Positions 1-8,256 of a stretch of 42,749 nucleotides of DNA are shown one piece after another. Position 1 is the stretch's first letter. Each line of letters begins with the position of its first letter. The DNA is taken from positions 1 to 42,749 of the forward strand of contig JADGPF010000066.1 of assembly GCA_017882585.1 (NCBI GenBank). The letters run 5' to 3'. The notes beneath the pieces were generated by a model. That model saw only the letters and a program-made list of their open reading frames with translations, was not told where the DNA came from and did not search any database. Origin of the DNA: Thermoleophilia bacterium (GTDB taxonomy: Bacteria > Actinomycetota > Thermoleophilia > Miltoncostaeales > Miltoncostaeaceae). Position numbers and translations under genes: made by a program.

Positions 1-425
1 CACGTCCCGCGCAGCAAGACATCGTGGTCCTCGATGCGCATGCCAAGCCGTGTCCCAAGACGCTCGATTGCGTCCTCCAGATCCGGGTCGTCAAATGCGG
101 CCAGCTCGCCGCAGACCTCGCAGACGACGTGATGGTGGTGCTGTCCGCCGGGCCGCGCCGGTTCGTAACACGCCTCGGACCGTCCCACATCCAGTCGTTT
201 TATCAGGCCGTAATCTGCGAGCGTCTCCAGGGCTCGGTAGATGCTCGCGCGCCCGACCGACCGGCCCCTGCTGCGGAGCGCCGCATCGATGTCATGGGCG
301 CTCAAGGCGCACGTTTGGACGGCGAGCAGGTCGATCACCTCGTCGCGGGCGCCTCCGCGACGGTGCCCCGCATCCTCGAGCACGGCGCGTGCGTGCGCGC
401 TCCAACTGGGGTCGTTGACCGGCAT
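1..425 (-). CDS. Fur-family metalloregulator (Fur/Zur/PerR type), 3' end cut by window
   Basis: The 141 visible residues form the N-terminal part of a Fur-family repressor, which binds DNA when loaded with Fe, Zn or Mn. A winged helix (about residues 25-82, with a recognition-helix-like segment RASIYRALETL) is followed by a metal and dimerisation region with four histidines (96-99) and a C102-x2-C105 pair in VCEVCGE. The second CxxC common in Zur and Fur would lie beyond the window edge, so the metal cannot be assigned. The ATG at 425 is preceded by TACCCT with a 6-nt gap, a leaderless signature. It follows panB on the same strand after 68 bp but has its own -10. Family assignment is secure; the Fur, Zur or PerR subtype is not. 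Confidence 0.88.
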   Translation of the reverse strand, partial: MPVNDPSWSAHARAVLEDAGHRRGGARDEVIDLLAVQTCALSAHDIDAALRSRGRSVGRASIYRALETLADYGLIKRLDVGRSEACYEPARPGGQHHHHVVCEVCGELAAFDDPDLEDAIERLGTRLGMRIEDHDVLLRGT

Positions 426-431
426 CAGGCC

Positions 432-437
432 AGGGTA
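432..437 (-). promoter_or_regulatory. Predicted -10 box (TACCCT) of the Fur-family gene, leaderless
   Basis: TACCCT on the minus strand ends 6 nt before the ATG, so the predicted transcript would begin at or next to the start codon. No convincing -35 is visible. The same arrangement recurs at many genes in this window. Confidence 0.5.
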
Positions 438-493
438 GCGGGCGATGACGCGCGACCGCCGCGGACCTCCACCCGCAGCGCCGCGGCGGGCAC

Positions 494-1294
494 CTAGCGG
501 CCGCTGACGGCGGAGGAGTCCGGGCTGCGCACCTCACGGGCGAAATCGCGGCCGGCGTCGATCACGAGCTCGAACACGTTGGCTTTGGGGGTCACGAAGC
601 GCGGCGGCTCCGGCAGCTGGCCGATCAGATCCGTCGACACCAGCACCTGGCCGTCGGTGCCGAGTCCCGCGGCAATGCCGATCGTCGGCGCCGCAACCGC
701 GGCCGTGATGGCGGTGGCCACGTCACCGTCGACGGCCTCGATGACGATCGCGTAACACCCCGCGCGGTCGAGAGCGATCGCGTCGGCGATGATCTCGCGC
801 GCCTCGTCCGGCGTCCGCCCCCTCCGCCGGCGCTCCGTGTGGGTCTGTGGAAGCAGCCCGACGTGGCCCATCACGGGTATTCCGTCGGCGATGATGGCGT
901 GGACCTGCGGCAGGAGCGCGCCTTCGAGTTTGACGCTCATGGCACCCGCAGCCACGAGCGCGCGCGCGCTGTCGATCGCCTCCTCCGGCGTCCGGTACGT
1001 GTCGTGAGGCAGGTCACCGACCAGATGTGTGCGCGACACGCCGCGGTGCACGGCCCGCACGTGGTGGCACATGATCCCGAGCGACACCTCCCGGGTCGAG
1101 GCCATCCCCAGCTCGACTTCGGCGAGACTGTCGCCGACCAAGATAAGGTCCAGACCACTCGCGTCGAGCGCCAGGGCCGTCGGGTAGTCATAGGCGGTCA
1201 GCATCGCCAGCCGCCGGTGGCCCTTGCTGGCACGGATGTCACGCGCGGACTGGCCGGACGGGCCGTCCTCAAGCAACCTCGGGACGCCGTACAT
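494..1294 (-). CDS. panB: 3-methyl-2-oxobutanoate hydroxymethyltransferase PanB
   Basis: This enzyme makes ketopantoate from 2-oxoisovalerate and methylene-tetrahydrofolate, the first committed step of pantothenate and CoA synthesis. The 266 residues form the expected TIM barrel with family motifs: LTAYDYPTA and VGDSL near the N-terminus (metal and substrate site), VKLEGA and GHVGLLPQ in the middle, and DGQVLVSTDLIG near the C-terminus. The length is normal. The ATG lies 2 bp after the panD stop, so the gene is the last of a panC-panD-panB operon, with probable translational coupling. Its substrate cofactor ties it to the folate pool that folD (18605) serves. Nothing unusual is seen. Confidence 0.96.
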   Translation of the reverse strand: MYGVPRLLEDGPSGQSARDIRASKGHRRLAMLTAYDYPTALALDASGLDLILVGDSLAEVELGMASTREVSLGIMCHHVRAVHRGVSRTHLVGDLPHDTYRTPEEAIDSARALVAAGAMSVKLEGALLPQVHAIIADGIPVMGHVGLLPQTHTERRRRGRTPDEAREIIADAIALDRAGCYAIVIEAVDGDVATAITAAVAAPTIGIAAGLGTDGQVLVSTDLIGQLPEPPRFVTPKANVFELVIDAGRDFAREVRSPDSSAVSGR

Positions 1295-1296
1295 GA

Positions 1297-1695
1297 TCAG
1301 CGGTCCTCCCAGCCCGCCGGGAGGGATTCCGGCAGGAGCTGCATCTCGCGGTTCGACGCATCGACGTGGACGACGAGCGGCTCGTAGGACTGGGTGTCGG
1401 CCTCGGTGTACTGGGCATAGGACAGCACGATCACCAGATCACCCGGCTGGGCCAGGCGGGCGGCTGCGCCGTTGAGACAGATGACGCCGCTCCCGCGCGC
1501 GCCTTCAATCGCGTAGGTCTCAAAGCGGGCCCCGCTGTTGATGTTCACGATATGCACGTGCTCATACGGGCGGATGTCCGCCGCATCGAGCAGATCGGCA
1601 TCCACCGTGATGCTGCCGACGTAGTTGAGGTTCGCGTCGGTGACGGTGGCGCGGTGGATCTTGCTCTTGAGCATGGTGCGGGTGACAGGCGGCAC
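1297..1695 (-). CDS. panD: Aspartate 1-decarboxylase PanD (pyruvoyl enzyme)
   Basis: It decarboxylates L-aspartate to beta-alanine for pantothenate synthesis. The proenzyme self-cleaves between Gly27 and Ser28 (YVGSITVD) to give the pyruvoyl group. The [11 protein letters not shown] start and the NGAAARL segment are classic PanD. The GTG at 1695 is chosen because GGAGG lies 4 nt upstream; the internal ATG at 1674, which matches the usual family start, has no ribosome-binding site. This gives 132 residues and a short N-terminal extension. It sits 18 bp after panC and 2 bp before panB, so all three are probably co-transcribed. Confidence 0.96.
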   Translation of the reverse strand: MPPVTRTMLKSKIHRATVTDANLNYVGSITVDADLLDAADIRPYEHVHIVNINSGARFETYAIEGARGSGVICLNGAAARLAQPGDLVIVLSYAQYTEADTQSYEPLVVHVDASNREMQLLPESLPAGWEDR

Positions 1696-1713
1696 TGTGC
1701 CTCCGGGTCGTAG

Positions 1714-2607
1714 TTAGGTGGGGATCAAGACGGCGTTGTCGAGCAGACGCGTGGGTCCGACCCGGGCGGCGACGCAGAGGACTGCGGGGCCGTCGAGCTG
1801 GGCGAGCGGGGAAAATGTGTCGGGGTCGACCACCGCCGCGTACTCGGGGCGGACGCCAACGGCCTCCTCGAGGACGCGCCGCGCCGCGGCAGCGATGCGC
1901 TGGGCATCCGTCTCACCGGCGTCGATTTCGTGCTGCGCCGCGCGCAGGCTGGCCGGCATGGCACGCGCCGCGCGACGCTGGTCGGGGTTCAGGTAGCGGT
2001 TGCGGCTGCTCATCGCCACGCCGTCGTCCTCGCGCACGATCGGGTGCACGACGAGGTCGATGTCGTCCAGGTTCAGATCGCGCAGCATCTGCCGCACCAC
2101 GGCGACCTGCTGGGCGTCCTTTTGGCCGAGCACCAGCCGATCGGGCCGGACGATCAGCAGCAGCTTGGCGACGACGGTGGCGACACCTGCGAAATGGTTT
2201 GGCCGCAGCGCGCCTTCGAACCCGCGCGAGGGACCGCCGACCTCGATCGTCGTCGCGAACCCGTCCGGGTACACGTCGGCGGCGGTCGGCGCGAAGATCG
2301 CGCGCGCCCCGGCGTCAAGTGCAAGGGCGATGTCGGCCGACTCCTGGCGGGGATACCGGTCCAGGTCCTCATGCGGCGCGAACTGTGCCGGGTTGACGAA
2401 CACGCTCACGATGACGTGCTCACCCCGGGCGGCGCTCGAGCGGACCAGCGCGAGATGGCCGTCGTGAAGCGCGCCCATCGTCGGCACCAACGCGATCTGG
2501 CCACCCTGCGCGCGGACCTCGCGAACGTGGCGGCGTACCTCCGGCACAGACCTCAGAAACGCCGCGCGGATCGCGACGGCAGAATGCTCTGGAGAAGAGT
2601 TCGTCAT
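1714..2607 (-). CDS. panC: Pantothenate synthetase PanC
   Basis: An ATP-dependent ligase joining pantoate and beta-alanine to give pantothenate. It belongs to the nucleotidyl-transferase superfamily. From the ATG at 2607 it has 297 residues, with the HDGH signature at 48-51 (in VPTMGALHDGHL), the conserved FVNPAQFAP, and MSSRNRYL, the KMSKS-like loop. The frame stays open upstream to 2688, but that extension is arginine-rich and matches nothing in the family. The ATG at 2607 is also preceded by a TACATC near-match to the leaderless box, 6 nt away. First gene of the panC-panD-panB operon, divergent from the uracil-DNA glycosylase gene. Confidence 0.95.
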   Translation of the reverse strand: MTNSSPEHSAVAIRAAFLRSVPEVRRHVREVRAQGGQIALVPTMGALHDGHLALVRSSAARGEHVIVSVFVNPAQFAPHEDLDRYPRQESADIALALDAGARAIFAPTAADVYPDGFATTIEVGGPSRGFEGALRPNHFAGVATVVAKLLLIVRPDRLVLGQKDAQQVAVVRQMLRDLNLDDIDLVVHPIVREDDGVAMSSRNRYLNPDQRRAARAMPASLRAAQHEIDAGETDAQRIAAAARRVLEEAVGVRPEYAAVVDPDTFSPLAQLDGPAVLCVAARVGPTRLLDNAVLIPT

Positions 2608-2795
2608 CTCACCGATGTAGGCACACCGCGCGCGAGCGACAGTGCTCCGTTGGACGGGGATCTCCCGTGAACGCTCGAGCGACTCCAACTCAGCGATTTC
2701 GACGCAGATGCCAGGTGTCGAGGCTCGCGGGGGAGTCTAGACCCAGAGTTTCGTTGCGCGCAAGGGGTGCGACGGCCCCCGTCCGGTTGACCGAC

Positions 2796-2801
2796 TACGC
2801 T
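2796..2801 (+). promoter_or_regulatory. Predicted -10 box (TACGCT) of the uracil-DNA glycosylase operon
   Basis: TACGCT ends 8 nt before the ATG at 2810 and no ribosome-binding site is present, which suggests a leaderless transcript reading into udg and the t6A genes. A TTGACC sits only 3 bp upstream of it, too close to act as its -35. Confidence 0.45.
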
Positions 2802-2809
2802 GATCCGGT

Positions 2810-3553
2810 ATGGACGTTCCGGCGACCGATCGCGCTGCCAGCCTTGCGGCGTATCACCAGGCGCAGGTGCTCGACTGCGTGCGATGCCCGCTGCACGCCA
2901 CTCGCACGCAGGTGGTCCCCGGCAGCGGCGATCCCGACGCCCGCGTGATGTTCGTCGGCGAAGCCCCCGGCTACCACGAGGATCGACTCGGCGTCCCGTT
3001 CGTCGGCCAGGCAGGCAAGCTGCTGGACCAGCTGCTCGCGGGAATCGGGCTCACGCGTGATGACGTGTTCGTGGCCAACGTGCTCAAGTGCCGTCCGCCC
3101 GAGAATCGCGATCCGCAGCCAGCGGAGATCGCGGCCTGCGAGGACCACCTGCTCCGCCAGGTCGCGATCATCCAGCCGACGCTCATCTGCACGCTCGGCA
3201 ACTTCTCCACGAAGCTGCTGTCGGGTCGTCCGGACGGCATCTCCAGGGTGCATGGGTGCGAGCTCGAGATCACGCTGGGTCAGACGCCGACACTCCTGTA
3301 TCCGCTTTACCACCCGGCCGCCGCCCTGTACATGCCGGCGATGCGCAGCGTCCTCGAAGAGGATTTCGCTCGGATTCCCGCGCTGATCGCCGCAGCCGAC
3401 GCACGAGGCGGCGCGGCCCGTTCCGACCCAGACCCGGACCCGCGCCCGCGGGAGGCCGCGCACCCCACCGTCGTGGGTGGCGACGGCGCGATGGCTGTGG
3501 CAGACGATCCGCAGCACGCGCCGGATCCCGCCGAACAGCTCGGCCTGTTCTAG
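2810..3553 (+). CDS. Uracil-DNA glycosylase, family 4 (Fe-S type)
   Basis: It removes uracil from DNA to start base-excision repair. Family 4 hallmarks are all visible: four cysteines for a 4Fe-4S cluster (C23, C26, C94, C110), the GEAPGYHED motif at 50-58, FVGQAG just after it, and the YHPAA active-site motif. The core ends near residue 200. About 45 residues of Asp/Pro/Ala-rich linker follow and end exactly in QLGLF (243-247), which resembles a bacterial sliding-clamp binding peptide. The gene heads a run of plus-strand genes, and tsaE starts 11 bp after its stop. Family assignment is firm; the clamp motif is my inference. Confidence 0.95.
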   Translation: MDVPATDRAASLAAYHQAQVLDCVRCPLHATRTQVVPGSGDPDARVMFVGEAPGYHEDRLGVPFVGQAGKLLDQLLAGIGLTRDDVFVANVLKCRPPENRDPQPAEIAACEDHLLRQVAIIQPTLICTLGNFSTKLLSGRPDGISRVHGCELEITLGQTPTLLYPLYHPAAALYMPAMRSVLEEDFARIPALIAAADARGGAARSDPDPDPRPREAAHPTVVGGDGAMAVADDPQHAPDPAEQLGLF

Positions 3554-3564
3554 GTGGACGCCGC

Positions 3565-4059
3565 GTGAGCGAGCCGCTCGAGTGGGTCTCGGTCTCGGCA
3601 GCGCAGACCGCCGAGCTCGGGACGGCCCTTGCACAGCTCCTGCACCCCGGGGACCTGGTCATCGTGCGCGGCGAGCTCGGCACGGGGAAGACGACCCTCA
3701 CGCGATCGATCGGACGCGCCCTGGGCATCTCCGAGCAGATCACGAGCCCGACGTTCGCGCTTGCACAGCGATACGACGGCCCCGTGCCGCTTTTGCATAT
3801 CGACGCGTATCGCCTGCATGGCGCGGACGACGAGGAGATGGGACTCCTCCTGGACGGGGCCGCCGACGCGCTGACCGTGGTCGAATGGCCCGAACGGCTC
3901 GAGGCAGATCTCGGACGTCCGCGGGTGGGGGTGGAACTGCGCCACGGTGGTGGCGATCGACGCTTGGTAGCGTTGGCTGCCGAGGACCCCGCCACCCAGG
4001 AGCGTCTCGCCGAGATCGTTGCTGACCTTCGCGCTCGACACATCCACGCAGAGCCCTAG
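3565..4059 (+). CDS. tsaE: tRNA t6A synthesis ATPase TsaE
   Basis: A small P-loop ATPase that works with TsaB and TsaD to place threonylcarbamoyl on A37 of ANN-decoding tRNAs. The 164-residue product has Walker A GELGTGKTT, the SPTF loop that follows it, HIDAYRL, and the family motif VEWPER. The GTG at 3565 is chosen because AGGTGG lies 7 nt upstream. The open frame extends much further upstream, but that part is antisense-like overlap with udg. The 3' end overlaps tsaB by 41 bp. Next to tsaB, rimI and tsaD, so a complete bacterial t6A set apart from TsaC. Confidence 0.94.
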   Translation: MSEPLEWVSVSAAQTAELGTALAQLLHPGDLVIVRGELGTGKTTLTRSIGRALGISEQITSPTFALAQRYDGPVPLLHIDAYRLHGADDEEMGLLLDGAADALTVVEWPERLEADLGRPRVGVELRHGGGDRRLVALAAEDPATQERLAEIVADLRARHIHAEP

Positions 4060-4726
4060 CCTCGCGGTCACGCGCGCTGACCGACTCGTCGGCGAACTCT
4101 GGTTGGGGCCCAATCCGGGCGCCGGTCGGCGCGTCCTTGAGGGCGCCCATCACCTGCTGGCGGCCAGCGGCATCGATCTCGACGAACTCGAGCGGATCGT
4201 GGTCGGTATCGGCCCGGGCGGGTTTACCGGGCTGCGAATCGGGCTGGCGACCGCGGCGGCCCTCGGCCAGGCGCTCGGCTGTCCGGTCGTCGGGGCCAGC
4301 TCGCTTGAGGCATTGGCGGCGGGGATCGCCGAGTCCGTGCACGCCGGTGCCGTCGTGGTGCCGGCGCATGACGCCCGGCGGGGGGAGCTCTTTACGGCGG
4401 CGTACGACGTGGCCAGCGACGGATCGCTCAGCGAGCGGATTGCCCCGCTGGCGATCTCGGCGGCCGACCTGGCGGACCGGTTGGCGAGCGTGCTGGGCGC
4501 CGGCACCGTCGTGGTGGCCGCCGGGTCCGGGGCGCTGGTGGGGCGCGACACACTGCGGGCCGCCGGAATCACGATCCCGTCGGAGGCCGCGGCCGCCCAT
4601 CGGCTGCGCGCGGCCGCGCTGGTCGCGCGCGTAGACGCCGGCGCGGGCGTTGCGCCCATCCCGGTCTACGCCCGCCTGCCCGATGCCGAGGTCAACCGCT
4701 TGCGTGCGATGGGGGCGAGCGCCTGA
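4019..4726 (+). CDS. tsaB: tRNA t6A synthesis scaffold TsaB
   Basis: An ASKHA-fold, non-catalytic partner that dimerises with TsaD in t6A synthesis. The 235-residue product opens with LTFALDTST, the usual family start, and carries GIGPGGFTGLRIGL, the TsaB signature. I place the start at the TTG at 4019 because the family N-terminus begins right there and no ATG or GTG is available nearby. This makes a 41-bp overlap with tsaE, longer than the 4-bp overlaps elsewhere in the cluster. The stop overlaps the rimI ATG (TGATG). Confidence 0.93.
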   Translation: MLTFALDTSTQSPSLAVTRADRLVGELWLGPNPGAGRRVLEGAHHLLAASGIDLDELERIVVGIGPGGFTGLRIGLATAAALGQALGCPVVGASSLEALAAGIAESVHAGAVVVPAHDARRGELFTAAYDVASDGSLSERIAPLAISAADLADRLASVLGAGTVVVAAGSGALVGRDTLRAAGITIPSEAAAAHRLRAAALVARVDAGAGVAPIPVYARLPDAEVNRLRAMGASA

Positions 4727-5247
4727 TGGCGAAGCTCGGCATTCCCGGTGGTCGGCGTAAGCCGGCACCCGAGCACCATCCGCGCATCCGGGCGATGCGC
4801 ATGACCGACGTCGCCCACGTCCACGCAATCGACTGTGCGGTGTCCGCGATCCCGTGGCCGCGGCACATGCTCCACGCCGAGCTGGGTAAATCCGGCACGG
4901 TGGACATCGTGTGCGTGATTGGCAACGAGGTTGTCGGATTCGTGCTGACCTCGCGCTACGCCGACGTCTGGCACGTGCTCAACGTCGCGGTCCGGCCGGA
5001 TCACTGGCGACGCGGCATCGGGCGCATGATGCTTGTCGAGGTCATCGAGCGCGCCCAGCTATTGCCGAACCTTGGCTTCACGCTCGAAGTCCGCGTGTCA
5101 AACCACGGCGCGATCGCGCTCTACCGCAAGCTTGGGTTTATCGACCACGGCGCGCGTCCCAGGTACTACACCGACAACAACGAGGACGCGCTGATCATGT
5201 GGCGCGACGGCATCCCCGAGGACGCCGTGGCTGAGGGACGGCGATGA
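4726..5247 (+). CDS. rimI: Ribosomal protein S18 alanine N-acetyltransferase RimI (GNAT)
   Basis: A GNAT-fold acetyltransferase; in this position of the t6A cluster the family acetylates the N-terminus of ribosomal protein S18. The 173 residues include the acetyl-CoA binding loop RRGIGRMML, the LEVRVSNHGAIALYRKLGF segment typical of RimI, and a C-terminal YYTDNNEDALIM. An N-terminal extension of about 20 basic and proline-rich residues precedes the domain. It starts in the tsaB stop and overlaps tsaD by 4 bp (ATGA). In many actinobacteria RimI is fused to TsaB or TsaD; here it is free-standing. Confidence 0.92.
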   Translation: MAKLGIPGGRRKPAPEHHPRIRAMRMTDVAHVHAIDCAVSAIPWPRHMLHAELGKSGTVDIVCVIGNEVVGFVLTSRYADVWHVLNVAVRPDHWRRGIGRMMLVEVIERAQLLPNLGFTLEVRVSNHGAIALYRKLGFIDHGARPRYYTDNNEDALIMWRDGIPEDAVAEGRR

Positions 5248-6263
5248 TCGACGGACCGTTCCTGGCGATCGAGACCTCGTGCGACGAGACGGCGGCCGCG
5301 GTCATCGACGCGCGCACGGTATGCGCGTCGGTCATCGCCTCGCAGGCCCAGCTGCACACGCCCTACGGGGGTGTCGTGCCCGAGGTCGCCGCGCGGCATC
5401 ACCTGGGCACCGTCAACGTCGTGATCGCGCAGGCGCTGGCCGATGCCGGCCTGGGCCTGCGCGACATGCAGGCGATCGCCGTCACTCAGCGGCCGGGACT
5501 GATCGGTGCACTGCTGGTCGGCGTGTCGACCGCGAAGGCCCTCGCCTATGCAACCCGGCGTCCCCTGATCTGCGTGGATCACCTGCTCGGGCACGTGTGC
5601 GCCTCCTGGCTGGAGCCGATCGCACTCGACCCGCCGTTTGTCAGCCTGATCGCCTCGGGCGGCCACACACGCCTCGACCTCGTGTACGACCTCGCACGAC
5701 CGTCTACGCTCGGCCAGACCATCGACGACGCCGCGGGCGAGGCGCTCGACAAGGGTGCGCGCCTGCTCGGGCTCGGTTACCCCGGCGGTCCGGCGCTCGA
5801 GCTGCTCGCGCGCGGAGGGGACGCGGGAGCGCACAGGTTTCCGATCGCCCTGGGCGGCAAGCGCACTCGGGACTTCTCGTTCGCAGGCGTCAAGACCGCG
5901 CTGTTGTACGTCGTGCGCGATGAGGGTGAGCTCACTCCCGGACGGCGCGCGGACCTGGCCGCCAGTTACCAGGAGGCGATCGTCACACCGCTCGCGGCGC
6001 GTCTTCTTGACGCCGCGCGCGAACATCGTGTGCCGGCGGTCGCATTGGGCGGGGGGGTCGCTGCGAATGGGCGGCTGCGCGAGCTGGTGCGTGCCGGGGC
6101 GGCACACGCCGGCCTTCGCGTGGCGATGCCGGAGCGTGAGTTGTGCACAGATAACGCGGCCATGATCGGCGCAGCCGCGCAGTTCACCGAGCCGGTGCCG
6201 TGGCCCGACTACCTCGCCATGGACGCCATGCCGAGCGCGCCGCCTGGCGGGATTGCCGTCTGA
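5244..6263 (+). CDS. tsaD: tRNA N6-adenosine threonylcarbamoyltransferase TsaD
   Basis: The catalytic subunit that transfers threonylcarbamoyl from TC-AMP to A37 of tRNA. It has 339 residues, the usual length, with SCDETAAAV at the N-terminus, the metal-binding H113-LLG-H117, IASGGHTRL, FSFAGVKTAL, GGGVAANGRL and CTDNAAMIG. All family motifs look intact. It is the last gene of the cluster; a nested inverted repeat follows at 6278-6320. Confidence 0.97.
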   Translation: MIDGPFLAIETSCDETAAAVIDARTVCASVIASQAQLHTPYGGVVPEVAARHHLGTVNVVIAQALADAGLGLRDMQAIAVTQRPGLIGALLVGVSTAKALAYATRRPLICVDHLLGHVCASWLEPIALDPPFVSLIASGGHTRLDLVYDLARPSTLGQTIDDAAGEALDKGARLLGLGYPGGPALELLARGGDAGAHRFPIALGGKRTRDFSFAGVKTALLYVVRDEGELTPGRRADLAASYQEAIVTPLAARLLDAAREHRVPAVALGGGVAANGRLRELVRAGAAHAGLRVAMPERELCTDNAAMIGAAAQFTEPVPWPDYLAMDAMPSAPPGGIAV

Positions 6264-6277
6264 TCAAGACCCCGTGA

Positions 6278-6320
6278 AACACCCGCACAAGGACGCGGAT
6301 CCGCGGGTTGCGCGGGTGTT
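6278..6320 (+). terminator. Nested inverted repeat after tsaD (terminator candidate)
   Basis: Outer arms of 13 nt (6278-6290 and 6308-6320, one mismatch) enclose a perfect 12-nt palindrome, CGCGGATCCGCG, at 6294-6305. There is no T-tract after it. It lies 49 bp upstream of rex and could instead be a regulatory site. It does not match the Rex operator consensus I know (TTGTGAA...TTCACAA). Confidence 0.5.
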
Positions 6321-6368
6321 ACAGGCAGCGTAGCTTGATACTCGGCGTTACAAAGTCGGGGAGGGTTG

Positions 6369-6992
6369 ATGGCGTCCGACCGTTTGACGCTGGGCGTCGC
6401 TGCCCGGTTGTCGCGATATCTGCAGGTGCTGACGCAGGCCCGCAAGATGGGCAAGTCGAGCATCTCCTCGCAGGCAATCTCGGAGTACACCGGCGTCAAC
6501 CCGACGCAAATCCGCCGGGACCTGTCCGGCTTCGGGAAGTTCGGAAAGCGCGGTGTCGGATACGACATCGACAGCTTGATCGAGCAGATCCGCAAGATCC
6601 TGCGCACGTCGGGGACGCACAACATCGCCCTGTTCGGTGCCGGAAATCTCGGGCAGGCGATCGCCACTTCGAGCGTCTTCGGCGACCACGGGTTCCAGAT
6701 CTCGGCGATCTTTGACGTATCGCCGGATCGCGTGGGGCAGAAGGTGGGCGACCTGGTGGTGCGCCATTACGACGAGTTCGCCGGCGTGGCCGCCAGCGAG
6801 GGCATCATGGTGGGCGTGCTCGCCGTGCCCGGGGACGTCGCCCAGCAGGTCGCCGACGACCTCGTGGCGGCTGGGGTGAAGATCATCTTCAACTACTCCG
6901 ACGCGCTGTTGTCGGCGCCCTCGGATGTGACCGTGCACACCTCGAGCCCTGCCGTGGAACTGTTGTATGCGCTCTACTTCTACCTGACCTGA
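6369..6992 (+). CDS. rex: Redox-sensing transcriptional repressor Rex
   Basis: Rex senses the NADH/NAD+ ratio and represses fermentation and respiratory genes when NADH is low. The 207-residue product has the N-terminal winged helix (VNPTQIRRDLSGFGKFGKRGVGY, about residues 43-65, interrupted only by normal family variation), the Rossmann motif GAGNLG at 90-95, and the C-terminal swapped helix ELLYALYFYL. The ATG at 6369 is chosen because GGAGG lies 4 nt upstream; a TTG one codon earlier would be too close. No gene for a haem-synthesis or cydAB partner is beside it, so its targets lie elsewhere. Confidence 0.95.
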   Translation: MASDRLTLGVAARLSRYLQVLTQARKMGKSSISSQAISEYTGVNPTQIRRDLSGFGKFGKRGVGYDIDSLIEQIRKILRTSGTHNIALFGAGNLGQAIATSSVFGDHGFQISAIFDVSPDRVGQKVGDLVVRHYDEFAGVAASEGIMVGVLAVPGDVAQQVADDLVAAGVKIIFNYSDALLSAPSDVTVHTSSPAVELLYALYFYLT

Positions 6993-7035
6993 CCGTCGCA
7001 CGACCCCGCGCGGTCGTGCGGAGGCGGCAGGTCAG
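6984..7035 (+). terminator. Double-armed hairpin at the rex 3' end
   Basis: Outer arms CTGACCTG (6984-6991) and CAGGTCAG (7028-7035) enclose inner arms CGCACGACC (6997-7005) and GGTCGTGCG (7012-7020) with a 6-nt loop. The outer left arm overlaps the last codons of rex. No T-tract follows. It probably ends the rex transcript. Confidence 0.55.
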
Positions 7036-7053
7036 TAGAATTCCCCCTCGCTG

Positions 7054-8256
7054 ATGAGCAACCGGCCCGAGACCTCCGCAATCCTGGCGGGCGTTCGCGA
7101 ACGCTTCGCGACGTCGACCGACTTTACGATCGGGATGGAGGAGGAATTCCAGATCCTGGATCCGGTGACGCTCGGGTTGGTGAACCGGTTTGAGGACGTG
7201 GCGGCGGCGGCCGACCCGGCGCTGCGCGACCGGCTCGCCGGCGAGCTGATCGCCAGTGAGATCGAGTTCAAGACGCGCCCGCACGCCGATCTGACCCACG
7301 CCGCACGTGAGCTTGCACAAGGCAGGCTCGACCTGTGCTCGCTCGCGGAGCGGCTCGGACTTGCAATGGGGATCACTGGGGTGCATCCGTTCAGCCCCTG
7401 GACCCAACAGCGCATCATCGACACGCCGCACTACCGGCTTGTGGAGAGCGAGCTCGGCTACCTGGCCTGGACCAACAACACCTGGGCGCTGCACCTGCAC
7501 TGCGGCGTCCGGGACGCGGACCGCGCCGTCAAGGTCGCGACGCGCATGCGCAGCGTGTTGCCGGATCTCCTGGCGCTCTCGGCCAACAGCCCGATCTTCG
7601 GCGGCCGCGACACGCGCCTCGCGTCGACCCGGACCCAGGTCTTCGTCCGGAGCTTCCCGCGCTGCGGGATCCCTGACGCGTATGCCGACTGGGACGACTA
7701 TGCGGCCAATGTGGCGTTTCTCGAACGTGCCGGGTCGATCTCCGAATCGACGCAGATCTGGTGGAGCGTCCGGCCGCATCACGCGTTCGGCACGATCGAG
7801 GTTCGCATCTGCGACGGGCAGACCGAGCTCGGCGAGAGCCTGGCGCTGGCGGCCCTGATCATCGCGTTGATCGCCGAGTTCTGCGCACAGCTCGACGAAG
7901 GGCGTGCCCTCCCGGTCCATCCGCGTGCGCACATCGAGGAAAACCTCTGGCGCGCAGAGCGTCACGGCCTCGACGGCCAGCTGATCGATCTTGCCACCGG
8001 CCGCTCGCGCCCGACGCGGGCGGCGATCACCGAGCTCCTGGAGGCGACCCGTGCCCATCACGGGCCACTCGGGCTGACGACCTGGATCGACCGGGTGTCC
8101 GACACGCTCGAACACGGCAACGGCGCGATCCGTCAGCGCGCGCTCCTGGATGCGTACGGCGGCGACGTCCGCGCCGTGCACGCGCAGGTGGTCGAGCGCA
8201 CGCGGGCGTCCGCGCAAGAAATCTTGACCCAACACACGACAGGGGCAGCCGCGTGA
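7054..8256 (+). CDS. Carboxylate-amine ligase, YbdK / GCS2 family
   Basis: A member of the glutamate-cysteine ligase type 2 superfamily (YbdK, EgtA, actinobacterial relatives). Such enzymes join a carboxylate, often glutamate, to an amine using ATP; YbdK has weak glutamate-cysteine ligase activity. The 400 residues include TIGMEEEFQILD (metal and ATP site), EIEFKTRP, a His-rich segment WALHLHCGVRD, and IEVRICDGQ. The length fits YbdK. TAGAAT lies 12 nt before the ATG. It is coupled to the DUF1844 gene by a 4-bp GTGA overlap, and that gene to mtnP likewise. The true substrate cannot be read from the sequence. A role in thiol chemistry is possible given mtnP next door. Confidence 0.88.
   Translation: MSNRPETSAILAGVRERFATSTDFTIGMEEEFQILDPVTLGLVNRFEDVAAAADPALRDRLAGELIASEIEFKTRPHADLTHAARELAQGRLDLCSLAERLGLAMGITGVHPFSPWTQQRIIDTPHYRLVESELGYLAWTNNTWALHLHCGVRDADRAVKVATRMRSVLPDLLALSANSPIFGGRDTRLASTRTQVFVRSFPRCGIPDAYADWDDYAANVAFLERAGSISESTQIWWSVRPHHAFGTIEVRICDGQTELGESLALAALIIALIAEFCAQLDEGRALPVHPRAHIEENLWRAERHGLDGQLIDLATGRSRPTRAAITELLEATRAHHGPLGLTTWIDRVSDTLEHGNGAIRQRALLDAYGGDVRAVHAQVVERTRASAQEILTQHTTGAAA

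Noticed and set aside
2787-2792. TTGACC as a -35 element for udg
   Set aside because: Only 3 bp separate it from the -10-like TACGCT; a -35 needs about 17.
6264-6368. Rex operator before rex
   Set aside because: Only a GTGAAA half-site is present; no partner half at the right spacing.
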